Assembly (NCBI RefSeq): GCF_016132445.1
Contig: NZ_CP046056.1
Span: 2,287,501 to 2,351,500 of the forward strand
Direction of reading: 5' to 3'
Origin: Venatoribacter cucullus
GTDB taxonomy: Bacteria > Pseudomonadota > Gammaproteobacteria > Pseudomonadales > Oceanobacteraceae
Length of the DNA: 64,000 nt
A program made the translations under genes and the position numbers. Each line of letters opens with the position of its first letter. Position 1 is the first letter of the stretch. The notes under the pieces were generated by a model. It saw only the letters and a program-made list of their open reading frames with translations. It did not search any database and had not been told where the DNA came from. Of this stretch, positions 18,422 to 29,493 are shown piece by piece.

Positions 18422-20254
18422 ATGTCAGCGAACACGCAACAATCTCGTCTTAAAGAACTGATCGCCAAGGGTAAGGAGCAAGGCTACCTTACTTACGCCC
18501 AGGTAAATGACCACCTGCCGGACGACATCGCCAACCCGGACCAGGTTGAAGACATCATCCGCATGATCAACGACATCGGCATTCCGGTATCCGAGGTCGC
18601 ACCCGATGGTGAAACCCTGTTTATGGCAGACGCCGCCGATGACGCCGCGGCTGAAGAAGCGGCTGCAGCACTGGCGCTGGTCGAATCCGACGTCGGCCGC
18701 ACCACTGACCCGGTGCGTATGTATATGCGCGAAATGGGTACCGTGGAACTGCTGACCCGCGAAGGCGAAATCGTTATTGCCAAGCGCATCGAAGAAGGCA
18801 TCCGTGAAGTGATGTCGGCGCTGGCTTATTACCCCGGTGCGGTAAAAACCATTCTGCAGGCATTCCGTGAAGCCGAAGAAGATCCGAACCGCGTCGGTGA
18901 TATTTTCTCTGGTTTTATCGACCCGTCCGATGTGGACCCGGAGCCGGGCCCGCAATCCGGTCCGGATGCCGTTGCCGCCGCTGCAGAAAGCAACGACGAT
19001 GACAGCAGCGATGACGACGACAGCGACGACAGCGAAGACAGCGGCATTGATATGGCCGAAGTTACCCGTCGCTTCGAAGAAATCCGCACTGCCAGCGATG
19101 CCATGGAAAAAGCCCTGGCCAAACATGGCCGTGCGCACAAGAAAACCGAAGAAGCCATCGCCCGCATGGCCGAACTGTTCGCCCCCATCAAGCTGACGCC
19201 GAAATATTTTGAGCAGCTGGTCAGCGAAGCCCGTGGCGCCCTGGAGCAGATCCGCACCCAGGAACGTCAGATTATGGTCATGATGACGCGCAAATGCGGC
19301 ATGGACCGTAAAGACTTTATCAGTGGTTTCCAGGGCAACGAAATTAATAACGACTGGATTGAAGGCCTGATCGCCGCCGGCAAGGCGTACTCCGACAAGC
19401 TGGATACCTACAAGTTAGATATTTTCCGCGCGCAGAAAAAGATCAAAGCCGTCGAAGACCGCGTTGGTCTGACCATTCCGGAAATTAAAGAAGTAAACCG
19501 CCGCGTTTCCATCGGTGAAGCCCGCGCCCGCCGCGCCAAGAAAGAAATGGTCGAGGCGAACCTGCGTCTGGTTATTTCTATTGCCAAGAAATACACCAAC
19601 CGTGGCCTGCAATTCCTCGACCTGATTCAGGAAGGCAATATCGGCCTGATGAAAGCGGTGGATAAATTCGAATACCGTCGTGGTTATAAGTTTTCTACTT
19701 ACGCCACCTGGTGGATCCGTCAGGCCATCACCCGTTCGATTGCCGACCAGGCGCGTACCATCCGTATTCCGGTGCACATGATCGAAACCATCAACAAACT
19801 GAACCGCATCTCCCGTCAGATGCTGCAGGAGATGGGCCGTGAACCGACGCCGGAAGAACTGGCTGAGCGCATGGAAATGCCGGAAGACAAAATCCGCAAA
19901 GTACTGAAAATTGCCAAAGAACCGATCTCCATGGAAACGCCGATCGGCGACGATGAAGATTCGCATCTGGGCGATTTTATCGAGGACACTCATTCCGAGT
20001 CGCCGCTCGATACCGCTACCGCCGAAGGCCTGACCGAAGCCACCCGTGCGGTGCTGGCCGGCCTGACCGCCCGCGAAGCCAAAGTACTGCGTATGCGTTT
20101 CGGTATCGATATGAACACCGACCACACGCTGGAAGAAGTGGGCAAACAGTTCGACGTTACCCGTGAACGTATCCGTCAGATCGAAGCCAAGGCCCTGCGC
20201 AAACTGCGTCATCCTTCCCGCTCCGATCACCTGCGTTCTTTTATTGACGATTAA
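18422..20254 (+). CDS. rpoD: RNA polymerase primary sigma factor RpoD (sigma-70)
   Basis: This is the housekeeping sigma factor, 610 residues. Region 1.1 occupies the first 80 or so residues. An acidic low-complexity stretch (Asp/Ser-rich, about residues 190-210) lies in the non-conserved region before 2.1. Region 2 shows the [10 protein letters not shown] promoter-melting motif and region 4.2 the helix-turn-helix [18 protein letters not shown]. The 240-base gap to dnaG contains candidate promoters, so rpoD can be expressed apart from rpsU-dnaG. A strong terminator follows. Confidence 0.98.
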   Translation: MSANTQQSRLKELIAKGKEQGYLTYAQVNDHLPDDIANPDQVEDIIRMINDIGIPVSEVAPDGETLFMADAADDAAAEEAAAALALVESDVGRTTDPVRMYMREMGTVELLTREGEIVIAKRIEEGIREVMSALAYYPGAVKTILQAFREAEEDPNRVGDIFSGFIDPSDVDPEPGPQSGPDAVAAAAESNDDDSSDDDDSDDSEDSGIDMAEVTRRFEEIRTASDAMEKALAKHGRAHKKTEEAIARMAELFAPIKLTPKYFEQLVSEARGALEQIRTQERQIMVMMTRKCGMDRKDFISGFQGNEINNDWIEGLIAAGKAYSDKLDTYKLDIFRAQKKIKAVEDRVGLTIPEIKEVNRRVSIGEARARRAKKEMVEANLRLVISIAKKYTNRGLQFLDLIQEGNIGLMKAVDKFEYRRGYKFSTYATWWIRQAITRSIADQARTIRIPVHMIETINKLNRISRQMLQEMGREPTPEELAERMEMPEDKIRKVLKIAKEPISMETPIGDDEDSHLGDFIEDTHSESPLDTATAEGLTEATRAVLAGLTAREAKVLRMRFGIDMNTDHTLEEVGKQFDVTRERIRQIEAKALRKLRHPSRSDHLRSFIDD

Positions 20255-20278
20255 TCATCGTCCCTAAAACGAATCCGG

Positions 20279-20304
20279 AAAGCCCGCTCACGCGGGCTTT
20301 TTTT
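20279..20304 (+). terminator. Rho-independent terminator after rpoD
   Basis: AGCCCGC, loop TCAC, GCGGGCT and a run of T, ending 50 bases after the rpoD stop. It isolates the operon from the tRNA gene downstream. Confidence 0.92.
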
Positions 20305-20321
20305 ATTGCTAAATCAAAGGG

Positions 20322-20351
20322 CTGGCACTGACCGGAGTGGCTGCTTATAAT
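20322..20351 (+). promoter_or_regulatory. tRNA promoter
   Basis: CTGGCA, 18 bases, then a perfect TATAAT, 50 bases upstream of the tRNA 5' end. Confidence 0.6.
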
Positions 20352-20401
20352 GCCGGCTCGCTGCCAGACAGCCGCTGCCCAGGGCAGCAGGCGCAGCAAG
20401 A

Positions 20402-20478
20402 GGGCCTTTAGCTCAGTTGGTTAGAGCACGCGACTCATAATCGCTAGGTCCCCGGTTCGAGCCCGGGAAGGCCCACCA
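20402..20478 (+). tRNA. ileX: tRNA with CAU anticodon, probably tRNA-Ile2 (lysidine type)
   Basis: A full 77-base cloverleaf with encoded CCA: acceptor GGGCCTT/AAGGCCC, D-arm GCTC/GAGC, anticodon loop CTCATAA and T-stem CCCGG/CCGGG. The anticodon CAU could mean Met, but the anticodon arm CGCGA/TCGCT resembles E. coli ileX and the C4-G69 and C5-G68 pairs are TilS recognition features. I therefore prefer tRNA-Ile2, which reads AUA after lysidine modification. Pair 27-43 is a C-U mismatch where E. coli ileX has G-U. The gene begins the tail-repeat array downstream. Confidence 0.85.
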
Positions 20479-20539
20479 TTTTTGTTTAATTTCTTCACAC
20501 CTATCGCGTGCAGCACGCGCCTCTACTTTTTAAGTCCCA

Positions 20540-20572
20540 AGGTCCCCGGTTCGAGCCTGGGAAGGCCCACCA
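20540..20572 (+). pseudogene. tRNA 3'-tail fragment, copy 2
   Basis: This is the variable loop, T-arm, acceptor 3' strand and CCA only, with one substitution from the intact tRNA. No 5' half is present. The 20 or so bases upstream (GCAGCACGCGCCTC) show weak likeness to the tRNA D/anticodon region and may be an eroded remnant. Confidence 0.85.
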
Positions 20573-20633
20573 TTTTTGTTTAATTTCTTCACACCTATCG
20601 CGTGCAGCACGCGCCTCTACTTTTTAAGTCCCA

Positions 20634-20666
20634 AGGTCCCCGGTTCGAGCCCGGGAAGGCCCACCA
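20634..20666 (+). pseudogene. tRNA 3'-tail fragment, copy 3
   Basis: Identical to the last 33 bases of the intact tRNA. Sequence similarity with the array stops one base after CCA. The following 107 bases up to the next gene are T-rich with no clear terminator. Confidence 0.85.
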
Positions 20667-20774
20667 TCTTATTTTTATCTACCCATTTTTATCTTTACAG
20701 CCCACGCCAGCAGGGTAACCTGTGGGGGTTACGCTATTTGCTAATCCCGAACAATAACAACAAGGGACCTCACC

Positions 20775-21285
20775 ATGTTCAGCCTTACCGTCAACGGCGT
20801 GTCGCACACGCTGGATCTGGATGGCGACACCCCACTGCTGTGGGTTGTGCGCGATATGCTCGGCCTGAAAGGAAGTAAATTTGGTTGCGGCGCCGGCCAG
20901 TGCGGTGCCTGCACCATGCACCTGAATGGCCAGCCCATCCGTACCTGCATTACGCCGCTGTCGGCAGTGGCCGGCCAGAACATTACCACCATTGAAGGCA
21001 TTACCCCGGCGCACGGGTTAAGCCCGGTGCAGCAAGCCTGGGAAGAACTGAGCGTACCGCAATGCGGCTACTGCCAGTCGGGCCAGATTATGGCGGCCAC
21101 GGCGCTGCTGGCCAGCAACCCGCGCCCCAGCGATGCCGATATCGACAACGCTATGAGTGGTAATTTATGCCGCTGTGGTACCTACCCGCGCATCCGCAAA
21201 GCCATTCATCGTGCCGCCGAACTGGTGGGCCAGCGCCCGCGTACCGGTGCCTTGTTTTATGAAGTGACCACGCCGGAGGTGCAGC

Positions 21286-21293
<8 letters not shown>
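20775..21293 (+). CDS. 2Fe-2S subunit of a molybdenum hydroxylase (IorA-like)
   Basis: This is the electron-transfer subunit of a xanthine-oxidase-family enzyme, 172 residues. The plant-type [2Fe-2S] cluster uses Cys38, Cys43, Cys46 and Cys58. The second cluster, in the helical domain, uses Cys97, Cys100, Cys132 and Cys134 (QCGYC ... LCRCGTY). It pairs with the large subunit downstream, overlapping it by eight bases. The layout matches isoquinoline 1-oxidoreductase IorAB, though the true substrate is unknown. Confidence 0.93.
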
Positions 21294-23520
<2,227 letters not shown>

Positions 23521-23521
23521 T

Positions 23522-24481
23522 ATGGCGCAGGAATTTTACCCGGCCGATGCCACTATTCTGCGCCATGCGGCCAGTGCCCTGCAGGCCGGTAGGCCGGTGT
23601 GGCTGGGCACAGTGCTGGCCACCTATGGCAGCAGCCCGCGCCCGCCCGGCTCGTTATGGGCCTGGTCACCAACACTGGGCATGGCCGGTTCGTTATCCGG
23701 CGGCTGTGTGGAAGAAGATTTACTGCAGCGGCTGCAACAGGGCCAGTTCGGAAATAGCCCCGCGCGGTTGAGTTTTGGCGTCAGCCACGAGGAACAACAG
23801 CGCTATCGCCTGCCTTGCGGCGGGGTGCTGGATATTCTGCTGGAACCCCTTACCAGCGCCGATCTTACTCACTTATTGCAGATGTGCTGGCTGCTGGAAG
23901 AACGCCTGCCCTTTGTCCGTGAACACACTGGCGAGCATTACCGGCTGACCGAACCGCAACCCGGCGAAGCGCTGCTGAGCCTGCATAAACAGGGTTTCCG
24001 GCGGGTATTTCAGCCACAGTGGCAACTGCTGTTAGTGGGGGCCGGGGAAGTGGCGCGGCAACTGGCGCAGCTGGCCCAGCCAGCTGGTTTTGAAGTAACC
24101 CTGTGCGACCACCGCGAGGCGTTTTTACAGGGCTTTGATGTGCCCGGCGTCCACATTGCCCGCTGCCAGCCCGACCAGCTGATTGCCCGCCAGTTTCAGG
24201 ATAAACAATGCGCCATTGTCACCCTCGCCCACGATCCCCGGCTGGATGATCTGGCGCTGCTGGAAGCCTTTAACACCACTGCCTATTACCTTGGTGCCAT
24301 GGGCTCGCTGCGCACCTCGGCCAGCCGCCGCCAACGGCTGCAGGAGCTGGGCATCAGTGCTGCGCAATTACAGCGTTTGCATGCACCGGTCGGGTTGGAT
24401 ATTGGCAGTAAAACGCCCTACGAAATTGCCCTGTCCATTCTGGTGCATCTGTTGCAACAACGACCACAGACGCATTCGTAG
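23522..24481 (+). CDS. XdhC/CoxI-family molybdenum cofactor insertion protein
   Basis: This 319-residue XdhC-family protein binds and sulfurates molybdenum cofactor and delivers it to xanthine-oxidase-type enzymes. The N-terminal XdhC_CoxI block shows ATYGSSPRPPGS and SLSGGCVEEDLL. The C-terminal Rossmann domain shows LLVGAGEVARQLAQLA and YLGAMGSLRTSASRRQRL. It begins one base after the Mo-subunit stop, so it is a dedicated maturase of the operon. Confidence 0.93.
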   Translation: MAQEFYPADATILRHAASALQAGRPVWLGTVLATYGSSPRPPGSLWAWSPTLGMAGSLSGGCVEEDLLQRLQQGQFGNSPARLSFGVSHEEQQRYRLPCGGVLDILLEPLTSADLTHLLQMCWLLEERLPFVREHTGEHYRLTEPQPGEALLSLHKQGFRRVFQPQWQLLLVGAGEVARQLAQLAQPAGFEVTLCDHREAFLQGFDVPGVHIARCQPDQLIARQFQDKQCAIVTLAHDPRLDDLALLEAFNTTAYYLGAMGSLRTSASRRQRLQELGISAAQLQRLHAPVGLDIGSKTPYEIALSILVHLLQQRPQTHS

Positions 24482-24527
24482 CCGCTGTGCTAAGGTCATA
24501 AGCCATCCTTCTCAGCGGAGCCTGAAC

Positions 24528-25127
24528 ATGCACGATACCGGAGTGGTACTGCTGGCCGCCGGCCTCAGTGAACGCTATGGCGGCGATAAACGCCTGGCGG
24601 CCGTTACCCTGAATGGCCACACCGAACCCATGTTACTGGCCACGGTTAAGCAGATTCAGGCCAGCGGCCTGCCGTTGTTGGTGGTGTTGCGACCGGGCGA
24701 CGAGCAATGGGAAAAACAGCTCAGCCAGATGGGCATTGATTGGGGCACCTGCCCGGAAGCAGCGTTAGGCATGGGCCACAGCCTGGCCTTTGGCGTACAC
24801 GCCACCCAGCAGTGGCAGCACTGGATTATTGCCCTGGCCGATATGCCCTTTGTGCAACCGGCGACTTACCGTGCCATTGCCCGGGCGCTGGAACACCACC
24901 CCATAGTGCGGCCGTATTACTCTGACCCCACCACGGGTGTTAACCACGCTGGTAACCCCGTGGGCTTTCAGCAGCAATTTGGTTATCAATTAATGCAATG
25001 CCGCGGCGATAGCGGCGCCCGCGCCTTGCTGCGCCAGCACGCCGATCAGGTATTTGCCTTAACCGTTAACGATACTGGCATCGTGCAGGATATTGATCAG
25101 CCGTATCCGACCAATAGCCAGAAGTAA
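24528..25127 (+). CDS. MobA-like nucleotidyltransferase (probable molybdenum cofactor cytidylyltransferase)
   Basis: This 199-residue NTP-transferase has the LLAAGLSERYGGDKRL nucleotide-binding motif and the ALADMPF metal-binding motif. In this context it most likely makes molybdopterin cytosine dinucleotide for the upstream hydroxylase (MocA-like), completing a self-contained operon. The start is chosen at the ATG after AGCGGAG. The longer open frame reaching back into the XdhC gene is out of frame with it and not real. GDKRL replaces the more usual GxxKL. Confidence 0.87.
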   Translation: MHDTGVVLLAAGLSERYGGDKRLAAVTLNGHTEPMLLATVKQIQASGLPLLVVLRPGDEQWEKQLSQMGIDWGTCPEAALGMGHSLAFGVHATQQWQHWIIALADMPFVQPATYRAIARALEHHPIVRPYYSDPTTGVNHAGNPVGFQQQFGYQLMQCRGDSGARALLRQHADQVFALTVNDTGIVQDIDQPYPTNSQK

Positions 25128-25182
25128 CACCGGCCAACAAGGTCTAGACTGAAGGAGTGCCAATAACAAGAAGGGCCGTACC

Positions 25183-25743
25183 ATGTCGAAGTTAACGCTT
25201 TATCCGGTTTCCAGTGTCGATGAGCTGGTGTACCCCGAGCAGGCTCAGCACCATACGCTGGAAAGCCGCGCACTGAATTTTTTTACCGATTTTTATAATG
25301 TTGAGCCGCTGATTATTGATGATGAGGTGTCCGCAGTTGATGCGCGTAATACCATGATCCGTACCCATGTACGCTTAAAGTTGGTGGTCGATAAAAATAA
25401 ACAGTTTATTGGTATTATCAGCGCGAAAGAATTATCCGAGCAGAATATTCTGGCCCGCTCGCTGCAGCAACAAACGCCCCGTGATGAAATCCGCGTCGCT
25501 GATCTGATGATCCGTAAAACCGATTTACTGGCCTTACATTTTGACGAGGTTAACCAGGCCAGCATTGGTGATGTGGTGCAGTTTCTGAAAGACAATCATC
25601 AGCAGCACTGTCTGGTATTAGACGGCGACCTGCATCAGATTCGCGGTATTTTTTCCGCCAGTGATATTTCGCGGAAGCTTAAATTACCGCTGAACATTCA
25701 TGAGCAAACCAGCTTCAGTAAAGTATTTGACGTGGCTTTCTGA
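25183..25743 (+). CDS. CBS-domain protein
   Basis: This is a 186-residue cytoplasmic protein with a tandem CBS pair covering about residues 35-175 (LVVDKNKQFIGIISAKEL and LVLDGDLHQIRGIFSASDIS). CBS pairs bind adenosine nucleotides and regulate partner proteins, and no partner domain is fused here. It has its own ribosome-binding site (AAGAAGGG) and is followed by a terminator, so it is probably monocistronic. The function is unknown. Confidence 0.88.
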   Translation: MSKLTLYPVSSVDELVYPEQAQHHTLESRALNFFTDFYNVEPLIIDDEVSAVDARNTMIRTHVRLKLVVDKNKQFIGIISAKELSEQNILARSLQQQTPRDEIRVADLMIRKTDLLALHFDEVNQASIGDVVQFLKDNHQQHCLVLDGDLHQIRGIFSASDISRKLKLPLNIHEQTSFSKVFDVAF

Positions 25744-25746
25744 AGA

Positions 25747-25775
25747 TAAAAAAAGGCCCCGTTTCCGGGGCCTTA
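25747..25775 (-). terminator. Convergent Rho-independent terminator
   Basis: AAGGCCCCG-TTTC-CGGGGCCTT with seven A on the left side gives a strong U-tail for minus-strand transcripts of the acyl-CoA ligase. It may also stop the CBS gene. Confidence 0.88.
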
Positions 25776-25787
25776 TCCAAGACGAAA

Positions 25788-27422
25788 TTACTGTATCAGG
25801 TAATTTTCATACTCTTTGCGCAAATCCACTTTCAGTAATTTACCGGTCGCGGTGTGCGGCAGGCTATCGACAAAAATCACCGCATCCGGCATCCACCATT
25901 TGGCGATTTTATCGCTGAGGAATTCTTTCACCTCGTCCTCAGTCACCTTACTGCCTTCTTTGCGGATGGCCAGCAACAGCGGCCGCTCATCCCATTTCGG
26001 GTGATGGGCACCGATCACACAACACTCCAGCAATTCCGGATGACCCACGGCCGCGTTTTCCAGATCAATGGAGCTGATCCATTCGCCACCAGACTTAATC
26101 ACATCTTTGGAACGGTCAACAATGTGCATGTAGTTATTCGGGTCAATGGTGGCCACGTCACCGGTATCAAACCAGCCGTCGATAAAGCTGCTGCGGTCAG
26201 CATTTTTGTAATACCCGTTAATAATCCAGGGGCCACGCACCAGCAGACGACCAAAGGTTTTACCATCGCGCGGTAATTCCTGGTTATTGTCATCGACAAT
26301 TTTCATTTCCACACCATACACAGGCCGGCCCTGCTTAGCCTGCAGGGCGTAACGCTGCTCCAGTGGTAATTGCAGGGTGTGAATATTGGGTGAGTTAACC
26401 GAGCCAATCGGGCTCATTTCGGTCATGCCCCAGGCATGAATCACAAAGGCGTCGTGCACTTCCTGGAATTTACGGATCATGGACAACGGCGCGGCGGCAC
26501 CGCCAATCACCACGTTTTGCACCGAGTCCAGTTTTTTGCCGATGCTGTCCATGTGGTTCAGCAACATCAGCCATACCGTGGGCACACCGAGCAATAAATC
26601 GGGTTTTTCGGCTTCAATTAATTCCCACAGTGACGCGCCATCCATACCCGGGCCGGGGAATACCTGTTTGGCGCCGGTGATGGCCGCTGAATAGGGCGTA
26701 CCCCAGGCATTGACGTGAAACATTGGTACGACCGGCAGGAAGCAGGAGGTCGACGCCAGTCCCAGCGCCTCTTCGCCAATGGAGGCCATGGCGTGCAATA
26801 CAGTCGAACGGTGGCTGTACAAAACACCCTTGGGGTTACCGGTGGTGCCCGAGGTGTAGCACATACTGGCAGCGGCGCGTTCGTCAAATTCCGGCCAACT
26901 GAATACATCGCTTTCTGCGGCAATCAGCGTTTCGTAACAATGAGCATTCGGCAATGACGTGGCCGGCATTTTGTCTTCGTCGCACAGCACCACAAAGCCT
27001 TCGACACCGGTAATCTGGTCCTGAATTTTTTCCAGCAGCGGCACAAAGGTTAAATCGACAAAAATCCAGCGGTCTTCGGCGTGGTTAATAATGTACACCA
27101 GCTGCTCCGGGAACAGCCGCGGGTTAATGGTGTGCAGTACCGCCCCATAACCGGATACACCAAAATACAGTTCGTAATGGCGATAACCATTCCAGGCCAG
27201 GGTGGCGATGCGGTCACCCTGCTGAATGCCCCAGCGCTGCAGCAGGTTCGCCACTTTACGCGCCCGCACGGCAGCGTCTTTCATGGTGTAGCGGTGGATA
27301 TCGCCTTCACAGCGACGGCTGACAATGCCCGCATCGGGGTGCGTGATTTCAGCGTGCTCAAGCAGACCGGAAATCAGTAATGGACGCTCCATCATCTGAC
27401 CGAGCAAAGGTTGACCGGACAT
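25788..27422 (-). CDS. AlkK-like fatty-acyl-CoA ligase
   Basis: This 544-residue AMP-forming ligase has the P-loop YTSGTTGNPKG, the motif HAWGMTEMSP and the C-terminal DRSKDVIKSGGEWIS containing the adenylation hinge. Overall it resembles AlkK of Pseudomonas alkane degraders (GQMM...PL start; YSHRSTVLHA; PMFHVNAWGTPYSAA), so medium-chain fatty acids are the likely substrates. It stands alone, with no alkane hydroxylase nearby. GGAGAG lies just upstream of the start. Confidence 0.9.
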   Translation of the reverse strand: MSGQPLLGQMMERPLLISGLLEHAEITHPDAGIVSRRCEGDIHRYTMKDAAVRARKVANLLQRWGIQQGDRIATLAWNGYRHYELYFGVSGYGAVLHTINPRLFPEQLVYIINHAEDRWIFVDLTFVPLLEKIQDQITGVEGFVVLCDEDKMPATSLPNAHCYETLIAAESDVFSWPEFDERAAASMCYTSGTTGNPKGVLYSHRSTVLHAMASIGEEALGLASTSCFLPVVPMFHVNAWGTPYSAAITGAKQVFPGPGMDGASLWELIEAEKPDLLLGVPTVWLMLLNHMDSIGKKLDSVQNVVIGGAAAPLSMIRKFQEVHDAFVIHAWGMTEMSPIGSVNSPNIHTLQLPLEQRYALQAKQGRPVYGVEMKIVDDNNQELPRDGKTFGRLLVRGPWIINGYYKNADRSSFIDGWFDTGDVATIDPNNYMHIVDRSKDVIKSGGEWISSIDLENAAVGHPELLECCVIGAHHPKWDERPLLLAIRKEGSKVTEDEVKEFLSDKIAKWWMPDAVIFVDSLPHTATGKLLKVDLRKEYENYLIQ

Positions 27423-27498
27423 GGTTCTCTCCTGACTGTTATTGTTGTTCGGCTTTCACCATAAAAGGCGCACCAGCGGAACTCAAGTACGACCTTTG

Positions 27499-27969
27499 TT
27501 ACGTTTTGTCAGGGTGGTAACGATAAATAAGACATTCGTCTTTTTTCGGCCCGTTAATTCGCCAGATTAATTCAAACCCCTGTTCCAGCGGCCGCAACTG
27601 CCCTGAATATAAGTCATTAATACAAAGATGATCCGCCACGCTGCGCCAGCAACCGTCCGCCTGTGGCTGCAGTTCAAATAAAAAGACCCGCTCACCACGC
27701 CGGCCATGCGACAGGCGGATGCCCTGCTCATTGCGTTGCCAGATAAAGCGGTTAAACATCGCTACCGGCACGCCGCCATCGGCGCAAAACTCGCCCTGCT
27801 CAATAAAATGCAGCTCGTCCTCAGCGTGCCATTCCAGCGTCACCTGCCCGTTACCCTGGCCGGCCCAGCCGGTTTGCGAGCGCGGACCCGGCTGCGCACT
27901 GTAGAAAAAAGCACCAACGGTCGCCAGCTGTTGCCACAACGGCTGGATTCGCTCATCGCTTTGCTGCAT
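27499..27969 (-). CDS. DUF6314-family protein
   Basis: This 156-residue cytoplasmic protein resembles the DUF6314 family: a small beta-barrel-like domain with HLCINDLYSG and a closing WRINGPKKDE motif. The function is unknown. I start it at MQQSDER, where GAGG lies six bases upstream; the ATG four codons earlier lacks a ribosome-binding site. It is divergent from the DMT transporter, with only 41 bases between the starts. Confidence 0.72.
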   Translation of the reverse strand: MQQSDERIQPLWQQLATVGAFFYSAQPGPRSQTGWAGQGNGQVTLEWHAEDELHFIEQGEFCADGGVPVAMFNRFIWQRNEQGIRLSHGRRGERVFLFELQPQADGCWRSVADHLCINDLYSGQLRPLEQGFELIWRINGPKKDECLIYRYHPDKT

Positions 27970-28010
27970 TCTGCGCCTCATTCAAAGATTACTGCGGTGG
28001 ATTATCGGCT

Positions 28011-28865
28011 ATGGCATTGTTGTGGGCCATCACCCTGTTATGGGCGTTTTCGTTTTCCCTGATCGGTGTGTATCTGGCCGGTCAGGTCGACAGCTATTTT
28101 GCCGTGCTTACCCGCGTTGTTCTGGCGGCTCTGGTATTTTTACCCTTGCTGTTACGCAACCCCTTAGCCCCAAAACTGGCACTGCAGCTGATGGGCATTG
28201 GCGCCATCCAGCTGGGGCTGATGTATCTGTTTTATTACCAGTCTTTTTTATTGCTCAGCGTGCCGGAAGTGCTGATTTTTACCATCTTTACGCCGGTGTA
28301 TGTCACCCTTATTTATGATCTGCTGGAGCGCCGATTTCACCCTCGTTATCTAGTCAGCGCCGTGCTGGCGATTGGTGGTGCCGCCATTATGCGCTGGAAT
28401 AATCTGAATGAAGATTTCTGGCAAGGCTTTCTGGTGGTACAGGGCGCTAATCTTTGTTTTGCCACCGGCCAGGTGCTGTACAAATACCGGCTGGAACATT
28501 GGCCACAAGCACAACAACCGGCGCAGCATAAAATATTCGGCTGGTTTTATCTGGGTGCCCTGGCGGTGGTATTACCCGCCTGGTGGTTATTGGGCCAGCC
28601 GGCTTACCCCACCAGCAATCTGCAATGGTCAGTATTAATCTGGCTGGGCGTGGTGGCTTCCGGGCTGGGGTATTTTGCCTGGAATCTGGGTGCCACTCAG
28701 GTCAGCAGCGGCCAGCTGGCCATTATGAATAACGCCTTAATTCCGGCCGGCTTGCTGGTGAACTTAGTGTTGTGGAACCGTGACACGGATCTGTTACGGT
28801 TAAGCGCCGGAGCGGTTATTATGCTGCTCGCTCTGTGGCTGATCAGAGCCTGGCCCCCCCGTTAA
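28011..28865 (+). CDS. EamA/DMT-superfamily transporter
   Basis: This is a ten-helix, 284-residue inner-membrane transporter with two EamA repeats (WAFSFSLIGVYLAGQVDSY at the start; ASGLGYFAWNLGATQVSSGQ in the second half). It probably exports amino acids, amines or carboxylates; the substrate is not deducible. The next gene, a LysE-type exporter, starts 12 bases later, so two exporters form one unit. Confidence 0.88.
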   Translation: MALLWAITLLWAFSFSLIGVYLAGQVDSYFAVLTRVVLAALVFLPLLLRNPLAPKLALQLMGIGAIQLGLMYLFYYQSFLLLSVPEVLIFTIFTPVYVTLIYDLLERRFHPRYLVSAVLAIGGAAIMRWNNLNEDFWQGFLVVQGANLCFATGQVLYKYRLEHWPQAQQPAQHKIFGWFYLGALAVVLPAWWLLGQPAYPTSNLQWSVLIWLGVVASGLGYFAWNLGATQVSSGQLAIMNNALIPAGLLVNLVLWNRDTDLLRLSAGAVIMLLALWLIRAWPPR

Positions 28866-28877
28866 GAGACAATACCC

Positions 28878-29489
28878 GTGATTTTATCCACCTGGCTGAC
28901 GGTCGTTACTATTTGCTTGCTGGGCGCCATGTCGCCCGGCCCATCGGTGGCGCTGGTATTGCGTCATACCTTACTGGGTGGGCGTAAGCAGGGCATGACC
29001 ACGGGTATTTTTCATGGTCTGGGCATTGGTATTTATGCCTTTATGACGGTGTTGGGACTGGCCGTTATTATTAATACCCACCCCGGTTTATTACAAAGTT
29101 TGCAATGGCTGGGAGCGCTGTATCTGCTGTGGCTGGGGGTGGTTAACCTGAAAGCCAGGCCGGCCGGCAACATTACCCGCTTAACGCCGACCACCTCGGC
29201 CAGTGCGGCCCGCGATGGTTTTATGATGGCGTTTTTAAATCCGAAAGCGGCGTTGTTTTTTCTGGCCCTGTTCAGTCAGGTGGTGGGCGGGGAAACATCG
29301 CTGCCGGCCAAAAGTGGTTATGCGTTAACGGCCATGCTGGTCGATATGAGCTGGTACGTTCTGGTGGCCTGGTTATTCTCACAACCTTCCTGGCTGCGCT
29401 GGTTGCAGCAATACAGCCACTGGGTGGAGCGGTTTTTCGGCGTTATTTTACTGCTGCTGGCGGCGCGGATTTTCAGCCAGCTGCTGTAA
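28878..29489 (+). CDS. LysE/RhtB-family exporter
   Basis: This 203-residue protein has six predicted membrane helices and the family signature GAMSPGPSVALVLRHTLLGGRKQG in its first third. LysE/RhtB members export amino acids such as lysine, homoserine or threonine. It starts with GTG. Together with the preceding DMT transporter it suggests a small efflux operon. It ends four bases before the convergent GGDEF gene. Confidence 0.9.
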   Translation: MILSTWLTVVTICLLGAMSPGPSVALVLRHTLLGGRKQGMTTGIFHGLGIGIYAFMTVLGLAVIINTHPGLLQSLQWLGALYLLWLGVVNLKARPAGNITRLTPTTSASAARDGFMMAFLNPKAALFFLALFSQVVGGETSLPAKSGYALTAMLVDMSWYVLVAWLFSQPSWLRWLQQYSHWVERFFGVILLLLAARIFSQLL

Positions 29490-29493
29490 CCGG

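Larger units (their letters stand above)
20446..20667 (+). repeat. 94-bp tandem repeats carrying the tRNA 3' tail
   Basis: The last 33 bases of the tRNA (from AGGTCCCCGG to CCA) recur at 20540-20572 and 20634-20666. They are separated by two identical 61-base spacers, giving an exact 94-bp period. Copy 2 has one C-to-T change, which keeps a G-U wobble in the T-stem. Each spacer holds a CGCGTG-CAG-CACGCG hairpin (20505-20519 and 20599-20613) followed by CTCTACTTTTT. The layout resembles the repeats downstream of E. coli tyrT, which give rise to rtT RNA. Confidence 0.92.

Noticed and set aside
20402-20478. Elongator tRNA-Met
   Set aside because: The CAU anticodon allows it, but anticodon-arm and acceptor bases look like tRNA-Ile2. 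Not excluded; a TilS-determinant model would settle it.
20446-20667. attL/attR sites of an integrated element
   Set aside because: The repeats are contiguous 94-bp tandem units with no integrase or cargo between them, so they do not bound an element. An excision scar remains possible.
20576-20878. Open frame running across the tRNA tail repeats into the 2Fe-2S gene
   Set aside because: It covers tRNA sequence and overlaps the 2Fe-2S gene in another frame; no family match.
24183-24527. Upstream extension of the MobA-like gene
   Set aside because: It overlaps the XdhC-family gene in a different frame; the ATG at 24528 has a GGAG site and begins the conserved nucleotide-binding motif.
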